A stretch of 54,306 bases of DNA from Mycolicibacterium chubuense (GCF_001044255.1 NZ_JYNX01000031.1:111326-165631), one strand, 5' to 3'; positions 8,388 through 21,288 are shown, counted from the first letter of the stretch. Notes: generated by a model from the letters alone, not told the origin. A program made the numbers and translations.

Positions 8388-9115
8388 AAATCCGTTCGGA
8401 GGGCACGACTGTGCCGTCGACGGCGCCTTCCGGGGCGCCTTCCACGGTGCCGCCGCATGCTGCCGACGGTGACACCAGGACGGCGATCGTCAAGTTGCTG
8501 CTGGAGTCGGGCCCGACGACCGCGGGCAGCATCGGCGAGCGCCTCGGGCTCTCGGCCGCCGGCGTACGCCGGCACCTCGACGCATTGATCGAGGCCGGTG
8601 ACGCCCAGGCGAAGTCGGCCGCGGCGTGGCAGCAGGAGGGCCGCGGCAGGCCCGCCAAGCGCTACCAGCTCACCGCGGCCGGCCGCGCCAAACTCGAGCA
8701 CACCTACGACGACCTGGCTTCGGCGGCCATGCGGGCGCTGCGCGAGATCGGCGGTGACGACGCGGTACACACCTTCGCCCGCCAGCGCATCGACACGATC
8801 CTGGCCGGTGTCGAACGGGTTGCGGCCAGCGCCGGCCCCGACGACGTCGAAGCCGCGGCCGACCGGGTCGCCGACGCGTTCAGCCGCGCCGGATACGCGA
8901 CCACCACCACGCAGGTGCGCGGACCGGTGCGCGGGGTGCAGATCTGCCAGCACCACTGCCCGGTCTCGCACGTCGCGGAGGAATTCCCCGAACTCTGTGA
9001 AGCCGAACAGCAGGCGATGGCCGAGGTTCTGGGTACCCACGTGCAGAGGCTGGCGACCATCGTGAACGGCGACTGCGCCTGCACCACCCACGTCCCGCTG
9101 AACCCGACCGCATGA
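8384..9115 (+). CDS. sufR: SufR, Fe-S dependent repressor of the suf operon
   Basis: Transcription repressor that senses Fe-S sufficiency, and nitric oxide in mycobacteria, through a [4Fe-4S] cluster. Of 243 residues, 30–95 form a winged helix ([22 protein letters not shown] as the helix-turn-helix). The C-terminal half has Cys188, Cys192 and Cys205 in the order CxxxC-x12-C, matching the cluster ligands of M. tuberculosis SufR, plus Cys231 and Cys233. GTG 8384 is chosen because it falls inside the operator and begins the usual short low-complexity N-tail; an ATG further upstream has no ribosome site. First gene of the suf operon (Rv1460 position), 58 bases before sufB. Confidence 0.94.
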   Translation: MKIRSEGTTVPSTAPSGAPSTVPPHAADGDTRTAIVKLLLESGPTTAGSIGERLGLSAAGVRRHLDALIEAGDAQAKSAAAWQQEGRGRPAKRYQLTAAGRAKLEHTYDDLASAAMRALREIGGDDAVHTFARQRIDTILAGVERVAASAGPDDVEAAADRVADAFSRAGYATTTTQVRGPVRGVQICQHHCPVSHVAEEFPELCEAEQQAMAEVLGTHVQRLATIVNGDCACTTHVPLNPTA

Positions 9116-9173
9116 CAGCCTCGGCGCACGGCCCGCGCCGAAGCCCCGACACGAACAAAAGGAGTGTGTCGCA

Positions 9174-10613
9174 ATGACACTCACACCGGAGGTCAAGCCC
9201 GAGGCGTTGACCCAGGAGGAGACCATCGCCTCCCTGGGCAAGTACGGCTATGGCTGGGCCGACTCCGACGTCGCGGGGGCCAGCGCGCAGCGCGGCCTGT
9301 CCGAGGCGGTCGTCCGGGACATCTCGGCGAAGAAGAGCGAGCCCGAGTGGATGCTCGACATCCGCCTCAAGGCGCTGCGCACCTTCGACAAGAAGCCGAT
9401 GCCCAACTGGGGTTCCAACCTCGAGGGCATCCACTTCGACAACATCAAGTACTTCGTGCGGTCCAGCGAGAAGCAGGCCGCCACGTGGGACGACCTGCCC
9501 GCCGACATCAAGAACACCTACGACAAGCTCGGCATCCCCGAGGCGGAGAAGCAGCGCCTGGTCTCCGGTGTGGCCGCGCAGTACGAGTCCGAGGTGGTCT
9601 ACCACTCGATCCGGGAGGACCTCGAAGCCCAGGGCGTCATCTTCCTGGACACCGACTCGGGTCTGCGGGAACACCCGGAGCTGTTCCGGGAGTACTTCGG
9701 CACCGTGATCCCGGCCGGCGACAACAAGTTCTCCGCGCTGAACACCGCGGTGTGGTCGGGCGGCTCCTTCATCTACGTGCCCAAGGGTGTACACGTCGAC
9801 ATCCCGCTGCAGGCCTACTTCCGGATCAACACCGAGAACATGGGCCAGTTCGAGCGCACGCTGATCATCGTCGACGAGGACGCCTACGTGCACTACGTCG
9901 AAGGCTGCACCGCGCCGATCTACAAGAGCGACTCGCTGCACAGCGCGGTCGTCGAGATCATCGTCAAGCCGGGTGGCCGCTGCCGCTACACGACCATCCA
10001 GAACTGGTCGAACAACGTCTACAACCTGGTGACCAAGCGGGCCCGCGCCGAGGCCGGCGCAACCATGGAATGGGTCGACGGCAACATCGGCTCGAAGGTC
10101 ACGATGAAGTACCCGGCGGTGTGGATGACCGGTGAGCGCGCCAAGGGCGAGGTGCTGTCGGTGGCGTTCGCCGGCGAGGGCCAGCATCAGGACACCGGCG
10201 CCAAGATGCTGCACCTGGCGCCGAACACGTCGAGCAACATCGTCTCCAAGTCGGTGGCGCGCGGCGGTGGCCGGGCGTCCTACCGCGGCCTCGTCCAGGT
10301 CAACAAGGGTGCGCACGGGTCACGCTCGAGCGTCAAATGCGATGCGCTGCTGGTCGACACGATCAGCCGCAGCGACACCTACCCCTACGTCGACATCCGC
10401 GAGGACGACGTCACGATGGGCCACGAAGCCACCGTGTCCAAGGTCAGCGAGGATCAGATGTTCTATCTGATGAGCCGCGGGCTGACGGAGGACGAGGCGA
10501 TGGCGATGGTCGTGCGCGGCTTCGTCGAGCCGATCGCCAAGGAGCTCCCGATGGAGTACGCGCTGGAGCTCAACCGGCTGATCGAGCTGCAGATGGAAGG
10601 CGCGGTCGGCTAG
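9174..10613 (+). CDS. sufB: Fe-S cluster assembly scaffold SufB (no intein)
   Basis: Core of the SufBCD scaffold, on which [4Fe-4S] clusters are built from SufS/SufU sulfur and iron. The 479-residue protein is collinear with the family from [15 protein letters not shown] to [15 protein letters not shown]. The key residues Cys389 (SSVKCDALL) and His417 (MGHEATVS) correspond to the catalytic Cys and His of E. coli SufB. M. tuberculosis SufB is split by an intein and is about 846 residues; this one has none. ATG 9174 follows AAAAGGAG. Its stop overlaps the sufD GTG by one base. Confidence 0.98.
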   Translation: MTLTPEVKPEALTQEETIASLGKYGYGWADSDVAGASAQRGLSEAVVRDISAKKSEPEWMLDIRLKALRTFDKKPMPNWGSNLEGIHFDNIKYFVRSSEKQAATWDDLPADIKNTYDKLGIPEAEKQRLVSGVAAQYESEVVYHSIREDLEAQGVIFLDTDSGLREHPELFREYFGTVIPAGDNKFSALNTAVWSGGSFIYVPKGVHVDIPLQAYFRINTENMGQFERTLIIVDEDAYVHYVEGCTAPIYKSDSLHSAVVEIIVKPGGRCRYTTIQNWSNNVYNLVTKRARAEAGATMEWVDGNIGSKVTMKYPAVWMTGERAKGEVLSVAFAGEGQHQDTGAKMLHLAPNTSSNIVSKSVARGGGRASYRGLVQVNKGAHGSRSSVKCDALLVDTISRSDTYPYVDIREDDVTMGHEATVSKVSEDQMFYLMSRGLTEDEAMAMVVRGFVEPIAKELPMEYALELNRLIELQMEGAVG

Positions 10614-11803
10614 TGGCGGGTACGAATCTGAGCGAGGCAGTGGAGGGTTCGGCACTGTCCGCGGCGAACAAGGGTGAGCTCTTCGCCTCGTTCGACGTCA
10701 ACGCGTTCGAGGTGCCGGGCGGCCGCGACGAGATCTGGCGGTTCACGCCGCTGAAGCGGCTGCGCGGCCTGCACGACGGTTCGGCGGTCGCGACCGGCAC
10801 CGCGACCATCGAGGTCGCCGCGCCCGACGACGTCCGCGTGGAGACCGTTGCGCGCGATGACGCTCGCCTCGGCGAGGCCGGTGCGCCGGCCGATCGGGTT
10901 GCCGCGCAGGCCTACTCGTCGTTCACCTCCGCGACGCTGATCGACATCCCGAAGAACGCCGTGGTGCGCGACCCGATCGAGGTCACGATCACCGGCCCCG
11001 GCGAGGGGGAGACGGCGTTCGGGCACCTGCAGATCCGGGTCGGCGAGCTGGCCGAGGCGGTCGTCGTCATCGACCAGCGCGGGAGCGGAACCTACGCCGA
11101 CAATGTCGAATTCGTCGTCGGCGACGCGGCGACGCTGCGCGTCGTGTGGATCGCCGACTGGGCAGACGACGTAGTGCACGTCAGCACCCACCACGCGGCG
11201 CTGGGCCGCGACGCCGTGCTGCGTCACGCCGCGGTCACCCTCGGCGGTGACGTGGTCCGGATGACCGGCCGCGTCCGCTACACCGCGCCCGGCGGCGATG
11301 CCGAACTGCTGGGGCTGTACTTCGCCGACGACGGCCAGCATTTCGAATCCCGGCTGCTGGTCGATCACGCTCAGCCGAACTGCCGCTCCAACGTCATGTA
11401 CAAGGGTGCGCTGCAAGGCGATCCGGAGTCGCGTAAACCCGACACCCACACCGTCTGGGTGGGCGACGTGCTGATCCGGGCCGAGGCCGCCGGCACCGAC
11501 ACCTTCGAGGTCAACCGCAATCTGGTGCTGACCGACGGGGCCCGGGCCGACTCCGTGCCCAACCTCGAGATCGAGACGGGCGAGATCGTCGGCGCCGGAC
11601 ACGCCAGCGCCACCGGTCGTTTCGACGACGAGCAGCTGTTCTATCTGCGTGCGCGCGGCATTCCGGAGGACCAGGCCCGGCGCCTGGTGGTCCGCGGCTT
11701 CTTCAACGAGATCATCGCCAAGATCGCCGTGCCGACCGTCCGCGACCGTCTGACCGAAGCCATCGAACGAGAACTGGCCATCACCGAAGCGAGAAGTAAC
11801 TGA
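10613..11803 (+). CDS. sufD: Fe-S cluster assembly protein SufD
   Basis: SufB paralogue and partner in the SufBC2D complex, needed for iron acquisition in the family. 396 residues, matching Rv1462. The beta-helix core runs from about residue 90 to 340, and the C-terminus shows FDDEQLFYLRARGIPEDQA, the typical SufB/SufD helical end. The GTG start is formed by TAGTG with the sufB stop, which argues for coupled translation. The frame extends further upstream but that part is a shadow of sufB. Confidence 0.97.
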   Translation: MAGTNLSEAVEGSALSAANKGELFASFDVNAFEVPGGRDEIWRFTPLKRLRGLHDGSAVATGTATIEVAAPDDVRVETVARDDARLGEAGAPADRVAAQAYSSFTSATLIDIPKNAVVRDPIEVTITGPGEGETAFGHLQIRVGELAEAVVVIDQRGSGTYADNVEFVVGDAATLRVVWIADWADDVVHVSTHHAALGRDAVLRHAAVTLGGDVVRMTGRVRYTAPGGDAELLGLYFADDGQHFESRLLVDHAQPNCRSNVMYKGALQGDPESRKPDTHTVWVGDVLIRAEAAGTDTFEVNRNLVLTDGARADSVPNLEIETGEIVGAGHASATGRFDDEQLFYLRARGIPEDQARRLVVRGFFNEIIAKIAVPTVRDRLTEAIERELAITEARSN

Positions 11804-11805
11804 AC

Positions 11806-14285
<2,480 letters not shown>

Positions 14286-14286
<1 letters not shown>

Positions 14287-14669
14287 TGAGTGAGACTGCA
14301 CCGGCGGGCACGAGCGAAGCGAGCGGGGAATCGATGGTGCCGAATGAGGAGCTGTTGGCCGATCTCGAGGAGGCGATGCGTGACGTGGTCGACCCCGAAC
14401 TCGGCATCAATGTCGTGGACCTCGGGCTGGTGTACGGCCTGAACGTCGAAAAGGGCGACGGGGGCGACGTGGCGCTGATCGACATGACGCTGACGTCGGC
14501 GGCCTGCCCGCTGACCGACGTCATCGAAGATCAGTCCCGTACGGCGCTCGTCGGAGCCGGGCTGGTCAACGACATCAAGATCAACTGGGTGTGGAACCCG
14601 CCGTGGGGTCCGGACAAGATCACCGAGGACGGCCGCGAGCAATTGCGGGCCCTGGGCTTCACCGTCTGA
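14286..14669 (+). CDS. sufT: SufT / MIP18-family Fe-S maturation protein (DUF59)
   Basis: Small cytosolic protein of the MIP18 family, thought to help load clusters onto target enzymes. 127 residues; DPELGINVVDLGLVYGL and TLTSAACPLTDVI with Cys80 are the DUF59 hallmarks. The ATG shares one base with the sufU stop (TGATG). It ends the suf operon (Rv1466 position) and overlaps the convergent dehalogenase gene by 11 bases. Confidence 0.94.
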
Positions 14670-15363
14670 GCTCGCGTTCGTCGAGCAGCCGGGCCAGCTC
14701 GAGCAGATCGGCAACGACCACGGTCGGCTGCGGAAGCGCGGGCACCGGGAGCAGGGCGTTGCCGCGGCGGGCGATGAAGGCACCCTGCATCCCCGCGCTC
14801 TGCGCCCCGATCGTGTCCCACACGTGCGCGGCGACCATCATGCAGTCGCCGGGCGGCACGCCCAGTGCCGCCGCGACGTCGACATACAACCGGGTGGCCG
14901 GCTTGAATGTCGCGAAGGTGTCGACGCTGAATTGCCGCTCGACGTACTCGCCCAGGCCGGCCCTGTCGAGCGGCGTAGGCGAACCGCTGCCCGGTGGCGA
15001 ATTCGTCAGGGTCACCAGCCGGTCGCCGCGGTCGCGCAGCTTCGCCAGGCCGGGAGCGACGTCGGGATGTGCCGGCATCGACCTCAGCGCCGTGCCGACC
15101 CGCCGCCAGTCGTCGTCGGTGATGTGTACGCCGTGGACCGCGCCGACCATCTCCAGGACACCGCGGCCGAGGGTGAAGAAATCGACGTAGGACCCGGCCA
15201 GCGTCGCCGTCATCGAGTAGGTGATCAACTGCGCGAACCACTGGCGCAGCACCTGCCCGTCACCGAAGATCTCCTCGAACGCCGGCATCAGCGTCTCGAT
15301 GTCGAGCAGGGTCTCGTTCACGTCGAAGATCAGCAGTGCAGGTCTCGGCATGGGATTCATCAT
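14659..15363 (-). CDS. haloacid dehalogenase, type II (HAD superfamily)
   Basis: Cytosolic HAD hydrolase of the L-2-haloacid dehalogenase group, 234 residues. Asp14 in FDVNETLLD is the nucleophile, LTNSP is motif II, the lysine of ATFKPATR motif III, and MVAAHVWDTIGAQSAGM motif IV. A helical cap lies between. Natural substrate unknown; members of this group include true dehalogenases and phosphatases. The start is uncertain: ATGs at 15363, 15360 and 15351 all lack a clear ribosome site. It does not occur at this place in M. tuberculosis, where fadE15 follows sufT, so this begins an accessory stretch. Confidence 0.85.
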   Translation of the reverse strand: MMNPMPRPALLIFDVNETLLDIETLMPAFEEIFGDGQVLRQWFAQLITYSMTATLAGSYVDFFTLGRGVLEMVGAVHGVHITDDDWRRVGTALRSMPAHPDVAPGLAKLRDRGDRLVTLTNSPPGSGSPTPLDRAGLGEYVERQFSVDTFATFKPATRLYVDVAAALGVPPGDCMMVAAHVWDTIGAQSAGMQGAFIARRGNALLPVPALPQPTVVVADLLELARLLDERELRR

Positions 15364-15452
15364 CTGCCCATAGCCGCACCGGGCTTCGTGTAACGCTCGA
15401 GGCGGATCAGCGCACTGCATCTCGACGGCACCTACGGCGACAGGAGCGCACG

Positions 15453-16169
15453 ATGAGCGACACCGATCTCGACTTCAGTGGTCTGCGAGCGTTGTTCATC
15501 AACTGCACGCTCAAGCGGTCGCCCGAGATCAGCAACACCGACGGCCTGGTGCGCATCAGCACCGCGATCATGGAGAAGCACGGTGTCGCCGTCGATGTGG
15601 TTCGTGCCGTGGACCATGACATCGCCACCGGCGTGTGGCCCGACATGCGTGAGCACGGCTGGGCCACCGACGACTGGCCGGCGATCTTCGACAAGGTGCT
15701 CGCGGCCGACATCCTGGTGCTGGCCGGCCCGATCTGGTTGGGCGACAACAGTTCGGTGATGAAGAAGGTGCACGAGCGGCTCTACGGCGGGTCGCACCTG
15801 CTCAACGACGCAGGCCAGTACCTCTATTACGGCCGGGTCGGTGGGTGTCTGATCACCGGCAACGAGGACGGCGTCAAGCACTGCGCCCAGAATGTGCTGT
15901 ACACGCTGCAGCACATCGGCTACACCATCCCCCCGCAGGCCGATGCCGGGTGGATCGGCGAGGCCGGTCCCGGGCCGTCGTACCTCGACCCCGGCTCCGG
16001 CGGACCGGAGAACGACTTCACGAATCGCAACACCACGTTCATGACGTGGAACCTGATGCACCTCGCCCGACTGCTGAAATCGGCGGGCGGGGTGCCGGCG
16101 TACGGGAACGTCCGCTCGGGATGGGACGCGGGCTGCCGGTACGACTTCGCCAACCCCGAGTACCGCTGA
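15453..16169 (+). CDS. flavodoxin-fold NAD(P)H-dependent oxidoreductase
   Basis: A 238-residue cytosolic protein with the flavodoxin-like pattern: LRALFINCTLKRSPEISNTD (FMN phosphate loop), LVLAGPIWLGDNSSVMKK (isoalloxazine loop) and GRVGGCLITGNEDG (third loop). Related to WrbA and FMN reductases; likely an FMN-bound quinone or NAD(P)H oxidoreductase. ATG 15453 follows CAGGAG at 15441. It diverges from the dehalogenase with about 90 bases between. Confidence 0.86.
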   Translation: MSDTDLDFSGLRALFINCTLKRSPEISNTDGLVRISTAIMEKHGVAVDVVRAVDHDIATGVWPDMREHGWATDDWPAIFDKVLAADILVLAGPIWLGDNSSVMKKVHERLYGGSHLLNDAGQYLYYGRVGGCLITGNEDGVKHCAQNVLYTLQHIGYTIPPQADAGWIGEAGPGPSYLDPGSGGPENDFTNRNTTFMTWNLMHLARLLKSAGGVPAYGNVRSGWDAGCRYDFANPEYR

Positions 16170-16277
16170 CTCTCCGCGGCGACTTGCCTGACGATGTCGG
16201 GCAATCAACGGACTGTGCTTCACGAAAACGTTCACCTGCGACTTCCGCCTCGCCGTCCCGGTTGAGCAATTCTCACG

Positions 16278-16420
16278 CACTATGCTGCAAATGCAAATAG
16301 TGGAAAACGTCAATTGCGCCGAAAATGACGTCCCCCCATTTCGCATAAAGAATTGACGCGAAAAGACGCGCTCACCCACGTCGTTGGCTAACGTTTGCTG
16401 TGCATGCACCGCTGCGCAGC
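16278..16420. promoter_or_regulatory. AT-rich, palindrome-rich region upstream of the GH16 gene
   Basis: The non-coding stretch 16170–16528 (359 bases) is clearly less GC-rich than its surroundings and holds no credible gene. It has four inverted repeats: CACTAT/ATAGTG (16278–16302, with nested TGCA/TGCA), ACGTCA/TGACGT (16307–16331), GTGCATGCAC (16400–16409) and GCTGCGCAGC (16411–16420). TAACGT at 16389–16394 is a possible -10. Probably the control region of the glucanase gene. Confidence 0.45.
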
Positions 16421-16528
16421 TGCAGGTGAGTTGAACTGCGCAGTAGTCGAACCACGGTGTTCGCTGACTGCGGCTGTGCGTGTGCGGTTGTTCTGCTTTG
16501 TCTTTCGTTGAACGTCTCACTGAGGGAA

Positions 16529-18052
16529 ATGGATTCGGTGATGCACTGCACCCAGCGAAGCGCCCCGACGATTGTCAGCGGCAAACATCTTCTCGCCGGC
16601 GGCTTCATCGCCGCGGCACTCATGGCCGGCGGCGTGGCGGGCGCGGCGTGCGCCGCGGCCAGCCCCGCCGATGCGGGTGCCGACACCTCGCAGACCTCCG
16701 CCTCGTCGGCCGGGTCGACAACCGAGGCCACCGACCGCCCCGACACGTCCACGAAGTCGGATGACCGCGACTCCGGTGACCGTGGCCGCGACACCGAGTC
16801 GCAGGACTCCGAGGACGCCGACGCGGCCGAATCCGCGCCTCGGGACAGCACGGCGGACGCCGACGCGGCCGATGTGGCGCCCGAAGACACCCGGCCCGTC
16901 CGTCATGAGCGCACCCGCCGCGCCGAACGCATCCGCACCGCCGTCGCCGACACATCCGAACCCGTCGTCCGCCGCAGCGCGCGCCGCACCCCACCGGAGC
17001 CCGCACCCGCCGCCGCGAAGGCCGCGACCACCACCCTGGCCGCTGCACCGGCTGCCACCGCCACCGCCACCGCGACCGCCTCCGATCCGGTGCTGGTCGC
17101 GGCCGCCACCAGCACCCGGGTCACCGTCGGATCGATGATCGTCGACTCGCTGTACTCGATGGGTATCCGGAGCAGCCGGATGGGCACCACCTGGCTCGAC
17201 ATCCCCGTCTCCCAGGCGACCGCCGACCGGTGGCTGGTCAAGAGGAAGCGGATCTACCGCGACGTCGTCGTCAGCACGCCGTCGCAGCCCAGGCTGCTGT
17301 GGGAGACGAACTTCAGCAGCCGGGAGGAGGCTCTCAAGTACTGGGGGATGCAGACCGGCCGCTGGGGGCAGTCCGCGGGGGAGAACCAGTACTACACCGA
17401 CGGCAACAACATCACCGTCGACGCCGACGGCAACCTGGTGATCACCGCGCGCCGCGAGCCCGCCCCGGACGGGCTCGGCGCGCCGTACAACTACACCTCC
17501 GCGCGCGTAGTCACCTACGGCAAGCAGTCGATCGGCGTCGGCACCCGCGTCGAGGCCCGCATCAAGATGCCCGTCGACAAGGGGGTGCTGCCGGCGTTCT
17601 GGTCGGTCGGCCTGGAACCGGGACACGAGTTCGACTGGCCCCGGCAGGGCGAGATCGACATCGCGGAGGTGCCCGGTTTCGGCACGCCCGAGGCCGCCCG
17701 CATGTGGACCGGAAACATCCACGGCCCGTCGAAGGCGAACAACACCGTCGACGTCAAGCTCAACGGCGTCGACGCCGACCTGGGCGTCGACCTGTCCGCC
17801 GACTACCACGTCTACGGCATGGACTGGTACGCCGACCGCATCACCTGGCGGGTGGACGGCGTCGAGGTGGGCAGCGTCACGAAGGCGCAGTACGAGGCGC
17901 TCGGCGGGGACTGGACACCGTTCTCCGGCCAGTGGCAGCACTATCTGATCCTCAACGTGGCCGTCGGCAACCCCTGGACCGGCGATCCCAGCGCGTCGGC
18001 GCCCCTGAACGCGGAGATGAAAGTCGACTGGGTGCGCGCCTACCAGCTCTGA
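16529..18052 (+). CDS. secreted glycoside hydrolase family 16 (endo-beta-glucanase type)
   Basis: A 507-residue exported enzyme. Residues 1–45 form a signal peptide (hydrophobic LLAGGFIAAALMAGG, cleavage likely near ACA-AAS). About 150 residues of Asp/Ser/Thr/Ala-rich then Pro/Ala-rich low-complexity linker follow. The C-terminal GH16 domain starts at about residue 255. GEIDIAE contains Glu375 (nucleophile), Asp377 and Glu380 (acid/base), and the DWVRAYQL end is typical. Related enzymes cut beta-1,3- or mixed-linkage glucans. Start choices are ATG 16529 (GAGGG just upstream), ATG 16541 and GTG 16457; 16529 gives the best signal peptide. Not found here in M. tuberculosis. Confidence 0.88.
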   Translation: MDSVMHCTQRSAPTIVSGKHLLAGGFIAAALMAGGVAGAACAAASPADAGADTSQTSASSAGSTTEATDRPDTSTKSDDRDSGDRGRDTESQDSEDADAAESAPRDSTADADAADVAPEDTRPVRHERTRRAERIRTAVADTSEPVVRRSARRTPPEPAPAAAKAATTTLAAAPAATATATATASDPVLVAAATSTRVTVGSMIVDSLYSMGIRSSRMGTTWLDIPVSQATADRWLVKRKRIYRDVVVSTPSQPRLLWETNFSSREEALKYWGMQTGRWGQSAGENQYYTDGNNITVDADGNLVITARREPAPDGLGAPYNYTSARVVTYGKQSIGVGTRVEARIKMPVDKGVLPAFWSVGLEPGHEFDWPRQGEIDIAEVPGFGTPEAARMWTGNIHGPSKANNTVDVKLNGVDADLGVDLSADYHVYGMDWYADRITWRVDGVEVGSVTKAQYEALGGDWTPFSGQWQHYLILNVAVGNPWTGDPSASAPLNAEMKVDWVRAYQL

Positions 18053-18093
18053 GGCGGGGGAACACAGGTCGCCGGAGCGACGTTGAAGCATTC

Positions 18094-18456
18094 GTGGCTA
18101 CGAAAGACATCACCGCCGAAGAGTTCAACACCACCATCAACGACAACGAGATCGTGCTGGTCGATTTCTGGGCGTCGTGGTGCGGGCCGTGTCGGGCGTT
18201 CGCCCCGACCTTCAAGGCGTCGTCGGAGAAGCACCCCGACGTCGTGTACGCCAAGGTCGACACCGAGGCCGAGCAGCAGCTCGCCGCCGCGGCGGACATC
18301 CGCTCCATCCCCACGCTGATGGCGTTCAAGAAGGGCAAGCTGGTCTTCAACCAGGCCGGTGCCCTGCCGCCCGCCGCGCTGGAAGACCTCGTGCAGAAGG
18401 TCAAGGAGTTCGACATCGACGCGGCGATCGCCGCGCAGGACGACAGCCAGGGCTGA
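18094..18456 (+). CDS. thioredoxin
   Basis: Cytosolic disulfide reductase of 120 residues, reduced by thioredoxin reductase. The active site is FWASWCGPC (Cys30, Cys33), and the cis-proline is in IRSIPTLMAF. Corresponds to M. tuberculosis Rv1471 (trxB1). The frame is open upstream, but GTG 18094 gives the family N-terminus. The gene follows the GH16 stop by 41 bases and precedes echA12. Confidence 0.95.
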   Translation: MATKDITAEEFNTTINDNEIVLVDFWASWCGPCRAFAPTFKASSEKHPDVVYAKVDTEAEQQLAAAADIRSIPTLMAFKKGKLVFNQAGALPPAALEDLVQKVKEFDIDAAIAAQDDSQG

Positions 18457-18487
18457 CCCCCGCTCGCGCGCCCGCTACCGTGCAGGC

Positions 18488-19309
18488 GTGAGCGCGCGCG
18501 AACAGTTCGTCCTCGTCGACAAGCCCCGGCCGCACGTCGCGCGGGTGACGCTGAACCGCCCCGAGCGGATGAACTCCATGGCCTTCGACGTCATGCTGCC
18601 GCTGCGCGACGCGCTCCGCGAGCTCACCCACGACAACGATGTGCGCGCGGTGGTGCTCACCGGCGCCGGTCGCGGCTTCTCCTCGGGCGCGGATCACAAG
18701 TCCGCCGGATCCGTTCCACACGTCGACGGCCTGACCCGGCCCACGTTCGGGCTGCGGTCGATGGAAGTCCTCGACGACGTCATCCTGGGCATGCGCAAGA
18801 TGCACCAACCGGTCATCGCGGCTGTCAACGGCGCTGCCATCGGCGGCGGTCTGTGCCTGGCACTGGCGGCCGACATCCGCGTCGCCGCCACCGACGCCTA
18901 CTTCCGGGCCGCGGGTATCAACAACGGCCTCACGGCCAGCGAACTGGGCCTCAGCTATCTGCTGCCGCGGGCCATCGGGTCCTCGCGGGCCTTCGAGATC
19001 ATGCTGACCGGCCGCGACGTCAGCGCCGAGGAGGCCGAGCGCATCGGGCTGGTGTCGCGCCGGGTTCCGCTCGGGGAGCTGCTCGACACCTGCTACGACA
19101 TCGCCGAGCGGATCGCGGCGTTCTCCCGGCCCGGAACCGAGCTGACCAAACGCACGCTGTGGAGTGGGCTCGACGCCGGTTCGCTGGAAACGCACATGCA
19201 GGCCGAAGGTCTCGGACAGCTCTACGTCCGGCTGCTGACCAGCAACTTCGAGGAAGCGGTCGCGGCACGCAAGGAGCACCGTCCCGCGGTCTTCACCGAC
19301 GACAAGTAA
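18488..19309 (+). CDS. echA12: enoyl-CoA hydratase/isomerase family protein EchA12
   Basis: Crotonase-fold protein of 273 residues. The oxyanion-hole segments GRGFSSGADHKSAG and AAIGGGLCLALAADI are intact. In the usual hydratase the two catalytic glutamates lie just after these (GGGxEL and PE[IV]); here the positions read GGGLCL and RAAGINNG, so both seem replaced. This suggests a non-hydratase reaction, as for other EchA12-type proteins. GTG 18488 is the start. Matches Rv1472, which in M. tuberculosis is membrane-associated. The CoA substrate is unknown. Confidence 0.9.
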   Translation: MSAREQFVLVDKPRPHVARVTLNRPERMNSMAFDVMLPLRDALRELTHDNDVRAVVLTGAGRGFSSGADHKSAGSVPHVDGLTRPTFGLRSMEVLDDVILGMRKMHQPVIAAVNGAAIGGGLCLALAADIRVAATDAYFRAAGINNGLTASELGLSYLLPRAIGSSRAFEIMLTGRDVSAEEAERIGLVSRRVPLGELLDTCYDIAERIAAFSRPGTELTKRTLWSGLDAGSLETHMQAEGLGQLYVRLLTSNFEEAVAARKEHRPAVFTDDK

Positions 19310-19313
19310 CCGA

Positions 19314-19379
19314 TTGGCCACAGGGCCGCTGCTGCCATTAGCCTTTGAGGTCAGCCGCGGCATGGGGTTTTGCCATGCC
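19314..19379 (+). promoter_or_regulatory. promoter and leader hairpin of the ABC-F gene
   Basis: TTGGCC (19314–19319) and TAGCCT (19339–19344) make a plausible -35/-10 pair with 19-base spacing, so the transcript would begin near 19351. A hairpin follows at once: GGCATGG (19359–19365) pairs with CCATGCC (19373–19379), then a pyrimidine-rich run. The ribosome site CAGGAG is at 19391. Such leader hairpins often act as attenuators for antibiotic-resistance ABC-F genes. Confidence 0.45.
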
Positions 19380-19403
19380 CTCGTTCTTTCCAGGAGCTTC
19401 AGC

Positions 19404-21032
<1,629 letters not shown>

Positions 21033-21091
21033 TCGGGTTCAACGCTTCCGACGCTGGGTATGCGACTGCTGCACAGCGCGGGAGGGCGTCA

Positions 21092-21280
21092 ATGAAGAAG
21101 AACGGCAAAGACAGGGATCAGCTCATCACCGAGCTCCGCAGCGCCTACGAGGGGGGAGCCAGCATCCGGACTCTGGTGGCCTCGACCGGCCACTCCTACG
21201 GCTCGGTGCACAGCATGCTCCGCGAGTCGGGCACGACCATGCGCAGCCGGGGCGGGCCCAACCATCGCGGCAGGCGCTGA
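21092..21280 (+). CDS. small helix-turn-helix protein (Rv1473A-like)
   Basis: A 62-residue basic protein. Residues 10–46 look like a helix-turn-helix (LITELRSAYEGGASIRTLVA, then STGHSYGSVHSMLRES), and the tail MRSRGGPNHRGRR is strongly basic. Good ribosome site GGGAGGG at 21080–21086. Probably a DNA-binding protein; target unknown. It lies 59 bases after the ABC-F gene on the same strand and converges on the TetR gene; the two stop codons sit in one palindrome. Confidence 0.8.
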   Translation: MKKNGKDRDQLITELRSAYEGGASIRTLVASTGHSYGSVHSMLRESGTTMRSRGGPNHRGRR

Positions 21281-21288
21281 CTCAGCGC
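21274..21288. terminator. short palindrome joining two convergent stop codons
   Basis: GCGCTGA-C-TCAGCGC is a perfect inverted repeat around one base. It contains the TGA of the small HTH gene (21278–21280) and, on the minus strand, the TGA of the TetR gene (21284–21282). It may end transcription from both sides, but has no T-tract. Confidence 0.3.
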
